A stretch of DNA of 64,000 bases from Segatella copri. GTDB lineage: Bacteria; Bacteroidota; Bacteroidia; Bacteroidales; Bacteroidaceae. The notes beneath the pieces are model-generated. The model was given only the letters and a program-made list of their open reading frames with translations, was not told the origin of the DNA and ran no database searches. A program made the translations under genes and the position numbers. The stretch is from NCBI RefSeq assembly GCF_019249795.2, contig NZ_CP156891.1, positions 434,001 to 498,000 on the forward strand, written 5' to 3'. This document shows, piece after piece, positions 52,276 to 61,232 of the stretch; the first letter of the stretch is position 1, and each line of letters opens with the position of its first letter.

Positions 52276-53385
52276 TCATTTGTTTCCATACTCATAATAA
52301 TACCAGTAGGTATTTCCATAAGTATCCCGAAGAGCATTCTGCTTTTCAGTCTCATTAGCATATTTGTGATCCATCTGCTGGAAATCCTCAAAGTCTGTAT
52401 CCATCACATTATCGTGATAAACGATACTTGGATTACTGCGGCGATGCGTATAAAGAACCAACGCTTCCTTATAATGAACAGGCAGTTTGCCCGAAGTTAC
52501 TTTGTAATGTTTCTGCACCTCTGCTACGAACTTGTCTAGTTGCTTGTCCAGCAAGAGTGCACAAAGCTGATAGTCAACAGGCAGACGATACTTGAGATGA
52601 TGTTTAACCATCCATGCCGAAGGTTTCTGCATCCATTTTGGCGCCTTCCACATCATAGCCTTCACGGTTACGCTATCCGGCATCATCGCCTTACTTCCAC
52701 CTACCAGCGGATAAGTAAAGAGACGGCTGCCCAGCTCGCCTGTTTCGTTGAGACAGGCTATACGGAGCATTGTCAGCGAAGAATCTGTTTTCAGAGATTT
52801 TTCACCTACTTCCAAAGCTTTTTCATACTGTTTTTCTTTCATCAGATGTTCCATGCGCATACGTTCATGAAACAGCCGATCATTGCTAGCAACAAAGTTG
52901 ACAAGCAATATCATCACCAGCATCTGGAGCAGATTCACCCACATATAGCGGGAGAACCAGCCGTTGCTGTGAGGCTCTGTTTCTATCGGCTCCAACTGGC
53001 GGGCTATCCATATCAATCCGCCCCATAGAATCAGACAGAGTGGCAAGATAATCCACCACGCCCCCAGCGAATGATAACGGTCGATATCAACGGGGATATC
53101 GGTAATCATCGTCAGGATGAGGAACGAAGGGAAATAAGTAAGCCCGTGGAAACGGCGTTTCACACGGGTTACTGCGTACACTCCCACTTGCAGCAGATAG
53201 AGTACGAGCGTGATAAGCAGTGGAGCCAGCGTGTAACTGTAGTTGGTCAAACCGCCTGAGAAAACATGCTGAGCCACTGCCAGTACGTCTGCCTGGTAAA
53301 ATGCCAGGTAGACGTAGGTAAATGTGATAAAGATGATAGCACAGGCGATTTGCATCTTCGCAGTACTACTCCTTTTATTTTTCAT
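52276..53385 (-). CDS. multi-pass membrane protein, DUF6057-like
   Basis: 369 residues. Residues 1-180 hold about five membrane segments (CAIIFITFTYVYLAFYQADV, LAPLLITLVLYLLQVGVYAV, WWIILPLCLILWGGLIWIAR, VNLLQMLVMILLVNFVASND). The C-terminal half is soluble and helical, with a TPR-like start (LMKEKQYEKALEVGEKSLKT). It resembles DUF6057 family proteins, although shorter. Function unknown. It precedes the TPR protein gene. Confidence 0.65.
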   Translation of the reverse strand: MKNKRSSTAKMQIACAIIFITFTYVYLAFYQADVLAVAQHVFSGGLTNYSYTLAPLLITLVLYLLQVGVYAVTRVKRRFHGLTYFPSFLILTMITDIPVDIDRYHSLGAWWIILPLCLILWGGLIWIARQLEPIETEPHSNGWFSRYMWVNLLQMLVMILLVNFVASNDRLFHERMRMEHLMKEKQYEKALEVGEKSLKTDSSLTMLRIACLNETGELGSRLFTYPLVGGSKAMMPDSVTVKAMMWKAPKWMQKPSAWMVKHHLKYRLPVDYQLCALLLDKQLDKFVAEVQKHYKVTSGKLPVHYKEALVLYTHRRSNPSIVYHDNVMDTDFEDFQQMDHKYANETEKQNALRDTYGNTYWYYYEYGNK

Positions 53386-53396
53386 AAATCAATCTA

Positions 53397-55496
53397 TTAA
53401 TTTTTCTTCAGCACCAAAGCTGTACGAGCTGGCAGATAAAGTTTCAGCCACTCCTTACGGTCTTTCACATAAAGTGGATCGTAATTAGTCAGATGCGTCA
53501 TCGTGTCATCATTCAAGCCATTACCGCCGAAATCCTTGCTGTCAGAATCAAGCACTACACTGTAGGAACCGGTTGGAACCAGGAAGCCATAGTCGGTGAA
53601 AGAGCGGGTTGGCGAGAAGTTAAACACGAAGAGCAGATCGCCACGCATAAAGGCGAGAACCTGATCGCCATCATTATGCCAGATTTCTACAACTGGTGTC
53701 TTGTTAAAATTCTTTTCGCTTGTAATCGTCTTGAGCATTTCTCGGTCGAAATCTCCAAGATAGTGGTAGCAGAGTTCATGATTATCTACCAGATTCCACT
53801 GTCTGCGGGCGTATTTATGGCTCCAGCCATTACCCTCGCGAGGGAAATCAATCCACTCTGGGTGACCGAACTCATTACCCATGAAGTTGAGATAACCGCC
53901 ATTGATTGTAGAGGCGGTAACCAGACGGATCATCTTATGCAGAGCAATACCACGATGAGCCATTTCGTTTTCATCGCCCTTCTTGAAATGCCAGTACATA
54001 TCGGCATCAATCAGACGGAAGATGATGGTTTTATCGCCCACCAATGCCTGGTCATGACTCTCACAATAAGAGATGGTTTTCTCATCCGAACGGCGGTTCT
54101 TTACCTCCCAGAAGATGCTGGATGGTTTCCAGTCTTCATCCTTCAGTTCCTTGATGGTCTTGATCCAATAATCTGGAATATTCATCGCCATGCGATAGTC
54201 AAAACCATAACCGCCATCCTCAAACTTGGCAGCCAGGCCCGGCATTCCGCTCACCTCTTCGGCAATCGTAATGGCATGCTTGTTAACCTCGTGAATCAGA
54301 CAGTTGGCAAGGGTAAGATAGCAGATGGCATTATCATCCTCGTGACCATTGAAATAATCGCCGTAGTTGCAGAATGCCTCACCCAGACCATGACTGTAAT
54401 AGAGCATGGATGTTACACCATCAAAACGGAATCCGTCGAAATGGAACTCATTGAGCCAATACTTGCAGTTGCTCAACAGGAAGTGGATGACTTCATCCTT
54501 TCCATAGTCGAAGCAGAGACTGTCCCAAGCCGGATGCTCATGACGGTCGCCAGGATAGAAATACTGGTTAGGATCGCCAGCGAGATTACCCAGTCCTTCC
54601 ACCTCATTCTTTACGGCATGAGAGTGAACGATGTCCATGATGACGGCAATACCATTCTGGTGAGCTGTATCAATGAGATTCTTCAACTCTTCAGGAGTTC
54701 CGAAGCGGCTACTTGCAGCAAAGAAACTGCTTACATGATAGCCGAAGGAGCCATAATACGGATGCTCCTGGATAGCCATAATCTGAATGCAGTTGTAACC
54801 ATCCTTGATGATACGTGGCAACACATTCTCCTTAAATTCTGTGTAAGTGCCAACCTTCTCAGCATCCTGTGCCATACCGATATGGCATTCATAGATGAGC
54901 AGAGGTGCCACATTTGGTCTGAAGGTTTTCTTCTTCCATTTATATGGTTCCGGATTCCAAACCTGAGCAGAGAAAATCTTGGTCTGGTCGTCCTGTACTA
55001 CGCGCTGTGCCCATGCAGGAATACGCTCGCCTTCACCACCTTCCCAATGAACTTTCATCTTGAAGAGATCGCCATGTTTCATCGCTTTCTCCGGAAGTTT
55101 GAGTTCCCAGTTTCCGGTATTCTTTACTCTTTTAGCACGATACTTTTCGGTTTCCTGCCAGTTGTTGAAGTCACCTATCAGATAGATGTCTGTAGCATTA
55201 GGTGCCCACTCACGGAACACCCATCCACGGGCAGTCTTATGCAGTCCGAAATACTCGTATCCATTGGCAAAATCGCTCAATGTCTGTTTGCCGTTATTAG
55301 TCAGCTGACCGAGTTTCCAGAGTGCATGGTCGTGTCGGCCCTTGATGGCATCCTCATAGTCTGCCAGATATGGGTCGTTCTTCACGAGTCCGATATGCTT
55401 TACCACAGCCTTCGCTGCCTTTTTTGCAACTGGTTTCTTTGCAGTTGCCTTTTTAGTTGCAGCCTTCTGGGCTGTAGTTTTCTTTTCTGTTGCCAT
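53397..55496 (-). CDS. glgB: 1,4-alpha-glucan branching enzyme with basic tail
   Basis: 699 residues. After an unusual N-terminal Lys/Ala tail (TEKKTTAQKAATKKATAKKP, residues 2-32) come a CBM48 domain (GWVFREWAPNATDIYLIGDF) and the GH13 core: FHFDGFRFDGVTSMLYYSHG (nucleophile Asp), AITIAEEVSGMPG (acid Glu), SYCESHDQALVGD (transition-state Asp). It forms alpha-1,6 branches in glycogen. The enzyme resembles the eukaryotic-like GBE group in the layout around the active site. It lies 11 bp upstream of the membrane-protein gene. Confidence 0.95.
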   Translation of the reverse strand: MATEKKTTAQKAATKKATAKKPVAKKAAKAVVKHIGLVKNDPYLADYEDAIKGRHDHALWKLGQLTNNGKQTLSDFANGYEYFGLHKTARGWVFREWAPNATDIYLIGDFNNWQETEKYRAKRVKNTGNWELKLPEKAMKHGDLFKMKVHWEGGEGERIPAWAQRVVQDDQTKIFSAQVWNPEPYKWKKKTFRPNVAPLLIYECHIGMAQDAEKVGTYTEFKENVLPRIIKDGYNCIQIMAIQEHPYYGSFGYHVSSFFAASSRFGTPEELKNLIDTAHQNGIAVIMDIVHSHAVKNEVEGLGNLAGDPNQYFYPGDRHEHPAWDSLCFDYGKDEVIHFLLSNCKYWLNEFHFDGFRFDGVTSMLYYSHGLGEAFCNYGDYFNGHEDDNAICYLTLANCLIHEVNKHAITIAEEVSGMPGLAAKFEDGGYGFDYRMAMNIPDYWIKTIKELKDEDWKPSSIFWEVKNRRSDEKTISYCESHDQALVGDKTIIFRLIDADMYWHFKKGDENEMAHRGIALHKMIRLVTASTINGGYLNFMGNEFGHPEWIDFPREGNGWSHKYARRQWNLVDNHELCYHYLGDFDREMLKTITSEKNFNKTPVVEIWHNDGDQVLAFMRGDLLFVFNFSPTRSFTDYGFLVPTGSYSVVLDSDSKDFGGNGLNDDTMTHLTNYDPLYVKDRKEWLKLYLPARTALVLKKN

Positions 55497-55561
55497 ATAT
55501 CATGATTTTAGATGGTTACTCTATATTATTCTTCTTTAATTTTATCTTGAAGATCTCTTCT

Positions 55562-56005
55562 TTAATTCTTAATCTTGAAGATAGCCTTGTGGATATCACC
55601 ACTACCGATGCATGGCTGATGACCATCTTGTGGCCAGAAGATAGCAAACTGACCTGGCTTGCAGGTAACGAGCGTCTGCGCTTTCACACCAGGATACTTG
55701 GTTACATCCTTAGCCTCGTTATATTCCACTTCAGGAAGATCAGCAAGAGGAGTATAGCCATAAGTCTCCTCGTTGTCAAGAGGAATCTGAATATCAATCA
55801 TCTTGCGATGTGTTTCAAAAACAGCATCTTCCTCGCTTTTTCCGTGAGCTGTCGTTATGTTAACAAAGAGGTTACCCTCCTTGATAAAATGCTTACCGTC
55901 CTCCAATTTAGAGAGGTCATTATCTTTGATAAACTTCACTACATCAGCGAAGAGCGGATTGAGAGAAACATATTTCTCCAGATTGTCTAAAGTATCTACT
56001 ACCAT
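55562..56005 (-). CDS. YhcH/YjgK/YiaL family protein
   Basis: 147 residues from ATG 56005 (MVVDTLDNLEKYVSLNPLFA). The beta-rich core carries the family's HRKMIDIQIPLDNEETYGYT and the metal-binding-like FAIFWPQDGHQPCIGSGDIH. YhcH-type proteins are linked to sugar catabolism (sialic acid, beta-galactosides), but the reaction is unclear. It stands alone between glgB and the MORN gene. Confidence 0.9.
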   Translation of the reverse strand: MVVDTLDNLEKYVSLNPLFADVVKFIKDNDLSKLEDGKHFIKEGNLFVNITTAHGKSEEDAVFETHRKMIDIQIPLDNEETYGYTPLADLPEVEYNEAKDVTKYPGVKAQTLVTCKPGQFAIFWPQDGHQPCIGSGDIHKAIFKIKN

Positions 56006-56183
56006 AATTATAGTTAAGCTTTGAGATTTGAACATTTACTTTTAACTTTGAGACTTGAAAACAGAACATTGAACATTCAATATTCAACATTATAATATGT
56101 TCTTTTTCTCATTATTTAAAATATAAAGGTTCTCTATCTCGTTATTTATAATTTCTTTGTATTTTTCTAATTTTCTGAAGAGA

Positions 56184-57338
56184 TTAGTCTTCAAATCGTT
56201 TGCCGTTTTCGTAGGCTCCCTTGGCTGTAACCTGTCCGTTGCGGTCTTTTTCTACAAATCTTCCGTCACGCACATCGTTACGGTAGGTTCCTTCGAAACG
56301 CTTACCGTTTTTATCTTCTTCTATGCAAGGTCCCTGGCGCTTACCTTTGTGATAGGCACCCTTGAATCTTCTGCCATCAGCATAATGAATCACGACATTA
56401 CCATCTACCAGACCGTTTTTGAACTCACCTTCAAACACGTCGCCGTTCTTCTTGGTCAGTTTGCCCCTGCCGTTCTGCAGATCATCCATCCAGTCGCCTA
56501 CATAGATATCGCCATTCTTCCAGATGAAGGTACCCTGACCGGTACGCAGGCCATCCTTAAACTGTCCGTTATACTTGTCGCCCTTTGCAGAGCGGAAGAT
56601 GCCTATACCCGTGCGTTCTCCCTGCACATAATCGCCTTCATAAATGTCGCCATTATGAAATTTATAGATACCCTTTCCGTCCTGGATATCATCCTTCCAG
56701 TCGCCGATATACACATCGCCATCAGCATATTTGAAAGTACCTTTTCCAGAGCGCTGGTTGTCTAGCCACTGACCGTCATAAGTAGTTCCGTCTCCCCAGT
56801 TGAAGAAGCCGTTTCCATTCTTCATATCGTTCATCCACTGGCCTTTATACTGTGCGCCATTGGCATAAGTATAAACGCCGCGTCCCTGACGCTTGTCCTT
56901 ATACCAGTCGCCGTCATATTTATCACCATTATAATAGAACATGACGCCATGACCATGCTGGTAATCGCGGAACCAGAGGCCTACATATTTGTTGTTGTTC
57001 TGGAAATAGTAGGTGCCTTTACCATGCTGCTGGTCCTGCATCCACTGTCCCTCATACTTTTCGCCATCACTGAAGGTATAAACGCCATAGCCTTCGCGCT
57101 TACCTTTCATATAAGAGCCTTCGTAGGTATCCCCATTCTTATAGATGGTAGTACCTTTTCCCTGCGGCTTTCCGCTCACCATTTCGCCTTTAAACTGACC
57201 TCCGTCACGGGTGATGCAAGAGCCTAGCGAAATCTTCTGGGCTGAGGCATCAACCGATGCCATAGCCAAAGTCAAGGCAAGGAAAAAGCACTTGCTCCGA
57301 CAGGACAATTTGGTATGTTGTTTCTTATTGTATTTCAT
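56184..57338 (-). CDS. exported MORN-repeat protein
   Basis: 384 residues. The signal peptide is residues ~1-33 (KCFFLALTLAMASVDASAQ). The rest is a series of about 14 MORN repeats of about 23 residues with the pattern YxGxWxxGxxxGxGxxxxxxG (for example YEGSYMKGKREGYGVYTFSD, YVGDWMDDLQNGRGKLTKKN). MORN repeats form extended beta scaffolds that bind lipid or protein. The target here is unknown. Promoter: TTTG (57402-57399) with TAATTTTG (57378-57371) on this strand, spaced 20 bp. Confidence 0.85.
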   Translation of the reverse strand: MKYNKKQHTKLSCRSKCFFLALTLAMASVDASAQKISLGSCITRDGGQFKGEMVSGKPQGKGTTIYKNGDTYEGSYMKGKREGYGVYTFSDGEKYEGQWMQDQQHGKGTYYFQNNNKYVGLWFRDYQHGHGVMFYYNGDKYDGDWYKDKRQGRGVYTYANGAQYKGQWMNDMKNGNGFFNWGDGTTYDGQWLDNQRSGKGTFKYADGDVYIGDWKDDIQDGKGIYKFHNGDIYEGDYVQGERTGIGIFRSAKGDKYNGQFKDGLRTGQGTFIWKNGDIYVGDWMDDLQNGRGKLTKKNGDVFEGEFKNGLVDGNVVIHYADGRRFKGAYHKGKRQGPCIEEDKNGKRFEGTYRNDVRDGRFVEKDRNGQVTAKGAYENGKRFED

Positions 57339-57370
57339 ATTCTACAGTTATAGTCTGACTTATCAATCTC

Positions 57371-57402
57371 CAAAATTACGGTTTTTTCCTCAAATAGCCA
57401 AA
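57371..57402 (-). promoter_or_regulatory. promoter of the MORN gene
   Basis: TTTG and TAATTTTG on the minus strand, 20 bp apart, 33 bp before the start. Confidence 0.75.
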
Positions 57403-57671
57403 TAGATTAAACAAATTTAAGGTAAAATCATGAAAATAGATTTTTATCTGAAAAGAACGCCTAAAAAGGCAAAAAATAGCAAAATAGAGCATTTGTTTTG
57501 AGTTTCAAGTGGTTGTGGCAGTCTTTGGCTTTAGTTGTCAGTGACAAGGAAATGAGGAAAAAGCAGATTAGAGAAGTAGAAACGCTTTCAAATCATTACC
57601 CAATGGAAACGCCCTAATAAGCATTTTTAACGGTAGCGGTTCATATTTCCCCATTCTGCGTAGGTTTTGGC
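57403..57671. other. noncoding left end of the second mobile element
   Basis: 270 bp without a gene. A small GCCT-AAA-AGGC hairpin (about 57460-57471) is followed by A6. The element's left attachment site must lie here, but I could not find a matching direct repeat within the window, because its right end may lie beyond 64000 or between 63720 and 63789. Confidence 0.45.
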
Positions 57672-57702
57672 TTTGCCATGCAACTCTCATAGTTTAATTT
57701 TG
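57672..57702 (+). promoter_or_regulatory. promoter of integrase 3
   Basis: TTTG (57672-57675) and TAATTTTG (57695-57702), spaced 19 bp, 23 bp before the start codon. Confidence 0.8.
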
Positions 57703-57725
57703 CACCGAACAAAAAAGTAAGAATT

Positions 57726-58949
57726 ATGAGATGCACTTTCAAGACAGTCTTCTATGTAAATGGAAGCAAGGAGAGAAACGGAATTGTCCCTATCATGGGA
57801 CGAGTGACAATCAACGGAACTATCGCACAGTTCAGTTGCAAGCAGAGCGTTACCAAGGCTATTTGGGATGCCAAGGGCAACAGAGCCACAGGCAAGAGTA
57901 AGGAAGCCAAGGAGGTGAACTTTGCGCTTGACAACATCAAGGCTCAAATCACCAAGCATTACCAACGACTTTCCGACCGTGAGGCGTTCGTTACCGCTGA
58001 AATGGTGAGAAACGCCTACCAAGGCATAGGCACGGAATACGAGACATTGCTCAGAGCCTTTGACAAGGAGAACGCAGCTTTTGCCAAGCGTGTGGGCAAG
58101 GATAGAGCCAAGAACACCTACCGCAAGTATCTGACGGTAAGAAAGTATGTTGCCGATTTCATCAAGTATCAGTACAAGCGCAGCGATATGTCCATGAACG
58201 AGCTTACTGAGGAATTCATCCGTGACTATTGCCTGTATCTGAAGAATGTCGTCGGACTTGCGCAGTCCTCCATTTGGATTTACTCCATACCACTGAAGCA
58301 TATTGTAACGGCAGCTCACTACAACGGCAAGATACCGAGAAATCCATTTGCCATGTACCACGTTGACCCAGACCACAAGGAACGTGAGTTCTTGACATTG
58401 GACGAGCTTACCGCCATGACAGAGATAAAGTTGGAAGACCCGAACATGGCATTTGCGAGAGACCTTTTTATCTTTGGCTGTTGGACAGGTATATCTTTCA
58501 TCGACATCAAAAACTTGACGGAAGATAACATCAGCATGATAAACGGTGCTCCTTGGATTGTTTCCAAGCGTCAGAAGACAGGTGTTCCGTTCCAAATCAA
58601 GTTGATGGACATTCCCATGCAGATTATTGGGAGATACAAGGCTTTCAGAAAAGGAAGTCACTTGTTCAATATCGGCAACCTTGACAGCATCAACAAGCGC
58701 ATAAAGAAAGTTGCTGCAATGTGTGGCATCAAGAAGCGTGTCTCGTTTCATGTCTCACGTCATAGTTGGGCTGTTTTAGCCTTGGAGTACGGAATGCCGA
58801 TAGAGAGCGTGAGCAAGATTCTTGGTCACACGAATATCACCACGACACAGATATATGCCAAGGTGACAAGCACCAAGCTTGACCATGACATATCTGTCTT
58901 TGAAAGTCGAATCAAGGGGCATTTGCCTGCAATGGGAGGGATGGCATGA
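57726..58949 (+). CDS. tyrosine recombinase/integrase 3
   Basis: 407 residues. Arm-binding domain (RCTFKTVFYVNGSKERNGIV, PIMGRVTINGTIAQFSCKQS), core-binding domain (about 110-215) and catalytic domain with SFHVSRHSWAVLALEYGMPI (H-x-x-R) and LGHTNITTTQIYAKV (His and Tyr). At the first Arg position it reads GCWTGISFIDIKN, lacking Arg. It shares its N-terminal arm pattern with integrase 1, but the two are clearly different proteins. Its stop overlaps the next start as ATGA, which couples them. Confidence 0.92.
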   Translation: MRCTFKTVFYVNGSKERNGIVPIMGRVTINGTIAQFSCKQSVTKAIWDAKGNRATGKSKEAKEVNFALDNIKAQITKHYQRLSDREAFVTAEMVRNAYQGIGTEYETLLRAFDKENAAFAKRVGKDRAKNTYRKYLTVRKYVADFIKYQYKRSDMSMNELTEEFIRDYCLYLKNVVGLAQSSIWIYSIPLKHIVTAAHYNGKIPRNPFAMYHVDPDHKEREFLTLDELTAMTEIKLEDPNMAFARDLFIFGCWTGISFIDIKNLTEDNISMINGAPWIVSKRQKTGVPFQIKLMDIPMQIIGRYKAFRKGSHLFNIGNLDSINKRIKKVAAMCGIKKRVSFHVSRHSWAVLALEYGMPIESVSKILGHTNITTTQIYAKVTSTKLDHDISVFESRIKGHLPAMGGMA

Positions 58950-59317
58950 AAAGGACTGTAATCACCGTGGACGGAAATGGAAGGCTTTCCATTCCGTCCA
59001 ACCTAGAGGACTTGTGGATGAGTGAAAATGAGTTGGTAGATATGCTTTATGTCACAACCCCGAAGCTCAAAGCCGTGATAAGAGCCATATATAAAGAAGG
59101 TATGTTGTTGATGTCGGAAGTCCAAAAGAGGCAAAAACTTTCCAAAGATGTTTGGCAAACGCTGTATGGATTCCCTATGGTTGTTGCCATTTGCTTCCGT
59201 CTAACCTCCAATGGTGCAGCGCAACTTCGTGATGCTATCTTCAAGAGGTTGTACGGAGCAAAAGAGAAAACAGCCATTGTCCTGCAAATCTACGGAGGGA
59301 CAAATGTCTTCAGCTAA
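58946..59317 (+). CDS. unknown protein coupled to integrase 3
   Basis: 123 residues. The start overlaps the integrase stop (ATGA, 58946-58949). It begins RTVITVDGNGRLSIPSNLED, continues with helical LWMSENELVDMLYVTTPKLKAV, and ends in a beta-like AIVLQIYGGTNVF. The LSIPSN...MSENELVDML pattern could be a DNA-binding helix, but no family is recognised. Coupling to the integrase suggests a regulator or directionality factor; that is inference. Confidence 0.6.
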   Translation: MKRTVITVDGNGRLSIPSNLEDLWMSENELVDMLYVTTPKLKAVIRAIYKEGMLLMSEVQKRQKLSKDVWQTLYGFPMVVAICFRLTSNGAAQLRDAIFKRLYGAKEKTAIVLQIYGGTNVFS

Positions 59318-59699
59318 GAATGGTCGCATTTTTGACGCTTCGATTATTCACTGTCGTATTGACTTGTTGGCTTACTGATTCACTGTCGTATCAAGCATTT
59401 CTGTGAAGAATGCAGAGCTGCCGATGTCAAACGTTTTACATGCTTATCGTATGACATATAAAACGTATGACATGCAGGAATACATTTTTGTTCATCCCGA
59501 GGAAAGGTTCGCAAGGAAACCTCTCTTCGGGATTTTTTGTTTCATCTTATCCCGATTGGCAACATCAAGCACCTTGATTTCCAATCTTTTAACATTGTCG
59601 GTGCAAACTTCTCCATTCTGCGCAAGTTTGTGTTTTGCATTTTGATTTTCCGCCCTTACCTTTGCAACTTTAATTTTATCAACTCACAAAGGTTAGATT
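59318..59699. other. noncoding region with direct repeats and terminator
   Basis: 382 bp. It holds two exact copies of ATTCACTGTCGTAT (59346-59359 and 59378-59391), two of CGTATGACAT (59448-59457 and 59464-59473) and an intrinsic terminator at 59494-59538. It has no supported ORF. Confidence 0.7.
59494..59538 (+). terminator. terminator before the helicase gene
   Basis: ATCCCGA ... TCGGGAT outer stem with an inner AGGTT/AACCT pair, followed by TTTTT. It ends the integrase unit. Confidence 0.75.
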
Positions 59700-60956
59700 A
59701 TGAGCAAGACAAACGACAACAATCAGCCTGTGGTTGTGGAAAGAAAACAACCACAGGCAGCATCTCCGACAAACGAGGTGTTCATCCGTGTTGGCACTAC
59801 CTTGTACAAGGTGGTTGACCAACCTACCATCACAGGAGGAAAGGTAAGAAAGCGCATCCCTTGGAACATGGAGACCTTGCGTCAGGACTACGGCAAGGAG
59901 TTCATCAAGTACGTTCACAAGTATGACGGCTTCTGTACTGTTCCCGAACATGTGAACCACCGCACGGTGATAGACGGTTTCCTCAACCTATACGAGCCGA
60001 TAGGACATAAGCCGATGCAAGGGGACTTCCCTAATATCAAGAAGTTGGTTAGTCACATCTTCGGTGAGCAATATGACCTTGGCATGGACTACCTGCAACT
60101 GCTCTATCTCAGACCTGTGCAGAAGTTGCCCATTCTGCTGCTCGTATCAGAGGAGAGGAACACAGGCAAGACCACGTTCTTGAACTTTCTGAAAGCGTTG
60201 TTCCAAGACAACGTGACATTCAACACCAACGAGGACTTCCGCAGTCAGTTCAATTCCGATTGGGCTGGCAAGCTGCTGATTGTCGTGGACGAGGTGTTGC
60301 TCAGTCGTAGGGAGGATTCCGAGCGGTTGAAGAACCTCAGCACCACCCTCTCGTACAAGGTGGAAGCCAAGGGCAAGGACAGGAACGAGATTTCCTTCTT
60401 TGCCAAGTTCGTGCTGTGCTCCAACAACGAATCACTCCCTGTCATCATTGACGAGGGCGAGACCCGATATTGGGTGAGGAAGATTTCATCGTTGCAATCT
60501 GACGATACCGGCTTCTTGGAGAAACTGAAGGCGGAGATACCCGCTTTTCTGTTCCATCTGCAAGGCAGAACGCTATCCACAGAGCACAAGAGCCGAATGT
60601 GGTTCGCCCCCGAACAGATAGCGACCGATGCTCTGAGGAGAATCATACGCTGCAACCGTAACAGACTTGAGGTGGAAATGTCGGAGCTGTTCCTTGAGGT
60701 CATGGAGAACACCCAAACCGACAGTTTGCAATTCTGCCTCAATGACGCAATCGCCTTGTTGCAATGCAACCACGTGAAAGCGGAGAAGTACCTTGTGCGA
60801 AAGATAGTGCAGGACTGTTGGAAGCTGCAACCTTCAGAGAACGCCCTCACCTACACCTCATACGAGTACAACTACAATAGCAGCGGTCACTACTCGCCAA
60901 CAAAACGTGTGGGCAGGTTCTACACTGTAACGAGGGACAAGCTAAATAGCATATAA
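59700..60956 (+). CDS. DUF5906/SF3-type helicase of the mobile element
   Basis: 418 residues. The ATPase core has Walker A SEERNTGKTTFLNFLKALFQ, a Walker B-like LLIVVDEVLLSRRED, and sensor-like FAKFVLCSNNESLPV, as in virus/plasmid-type superfamily 3 helicases (DUF5906). A leading region of low complexity (residues 1-25) and a C-terminal winged-helix-like part (LVRKIVQDCWKLQPSENALT) flank it. It likely unwinds DNA for replication of the excised element, together with the primase downstream. Confidence 0.85.
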   Translation: MSKTNDNNQPVVVERKQPQAASPTNEVFIRVGTTLYKVVDQPTITGGKVRKRIPWNMETLRQDYGKEFIKYVHKYDGFCTVPEHVNHRTVIDGFLNLYEPIGHKPMQGDFPNIKKLVSHIFGEQYDLGMDYLQLLYLRPVQKLPILLLVSEERNTGKTTFLNFLKALFQDNVTFNTNEDFRSQFNSDWAGKLLIVVDEVLLSRREDSERLKNLSTTLSYKVEAKGKDRNEISFFAKFVLCSNNESLPVIIDEGETRYWVRKISSLQSDDTGFLEKLKAEIPAFLFHLQGRTLSTEHKSRMWFAPEQIATDALRRIIRCNRNRLEVEMSELFLEVMENTQTDSLQFCLNDAIALLQCNHVKAEKYLVRKIVQDCWKLQPSENALTYTSYEYNYNSSGHYSPTKRVGRFYTVTRDKLNSI

Positions 60957-61232
60957 TTTTGTTGAATTGTTGAATATGATGAAAGAAGTATTGAATATCA
61001 AGTATTTAAGGCTCAACATTTTCTCAACAAATCTCTCAACAAAAGAAAGGGACTGTTGAAAAGAGAAAACATGACGGCTCATGCCTTTCTTTCTCTTTTG
61101 CCCAGTGATTTTGTTGAAAAGAACCATTTGTTGAGAGTTTGTTGAGAAGATAAGTATTTGACTATCATACCAATACATAGGATTCTCAACAATTCATCAG
61201 AAATACATACACCACTTAATCCCCAGTAAGAC
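60957..61232. repeat. clustered CTCAACAAA-type repeats in both orientations
   Basis: A 276-bp gap between helicase and primase genes. CTCAACAAATCTCTCAACAAAAG (61020-61042) faces TTGTTGAGAGTTTGTTGAGAAG (61129-61150) as inverted pairs. Further CTCAAC or TTGTTGA units occur at about 60959-60966, 61012-61018, 61110-61116 and 61183-61190. This looks like binding sites of a replication or partition protein. Confidence 0.7.

Noticed and set aside
53493..55505. 670-codon open frame opposite glgB
   Set aside because: Antisense shadow of the branching enzyme gene; composition unlike a protein and no start signal.
57403..57725. Attachment repeat for the second element
   Set aside because: I compared this gap with 63720-64000 and found no direct repeat longer than about 8 bp, so none is claimed.
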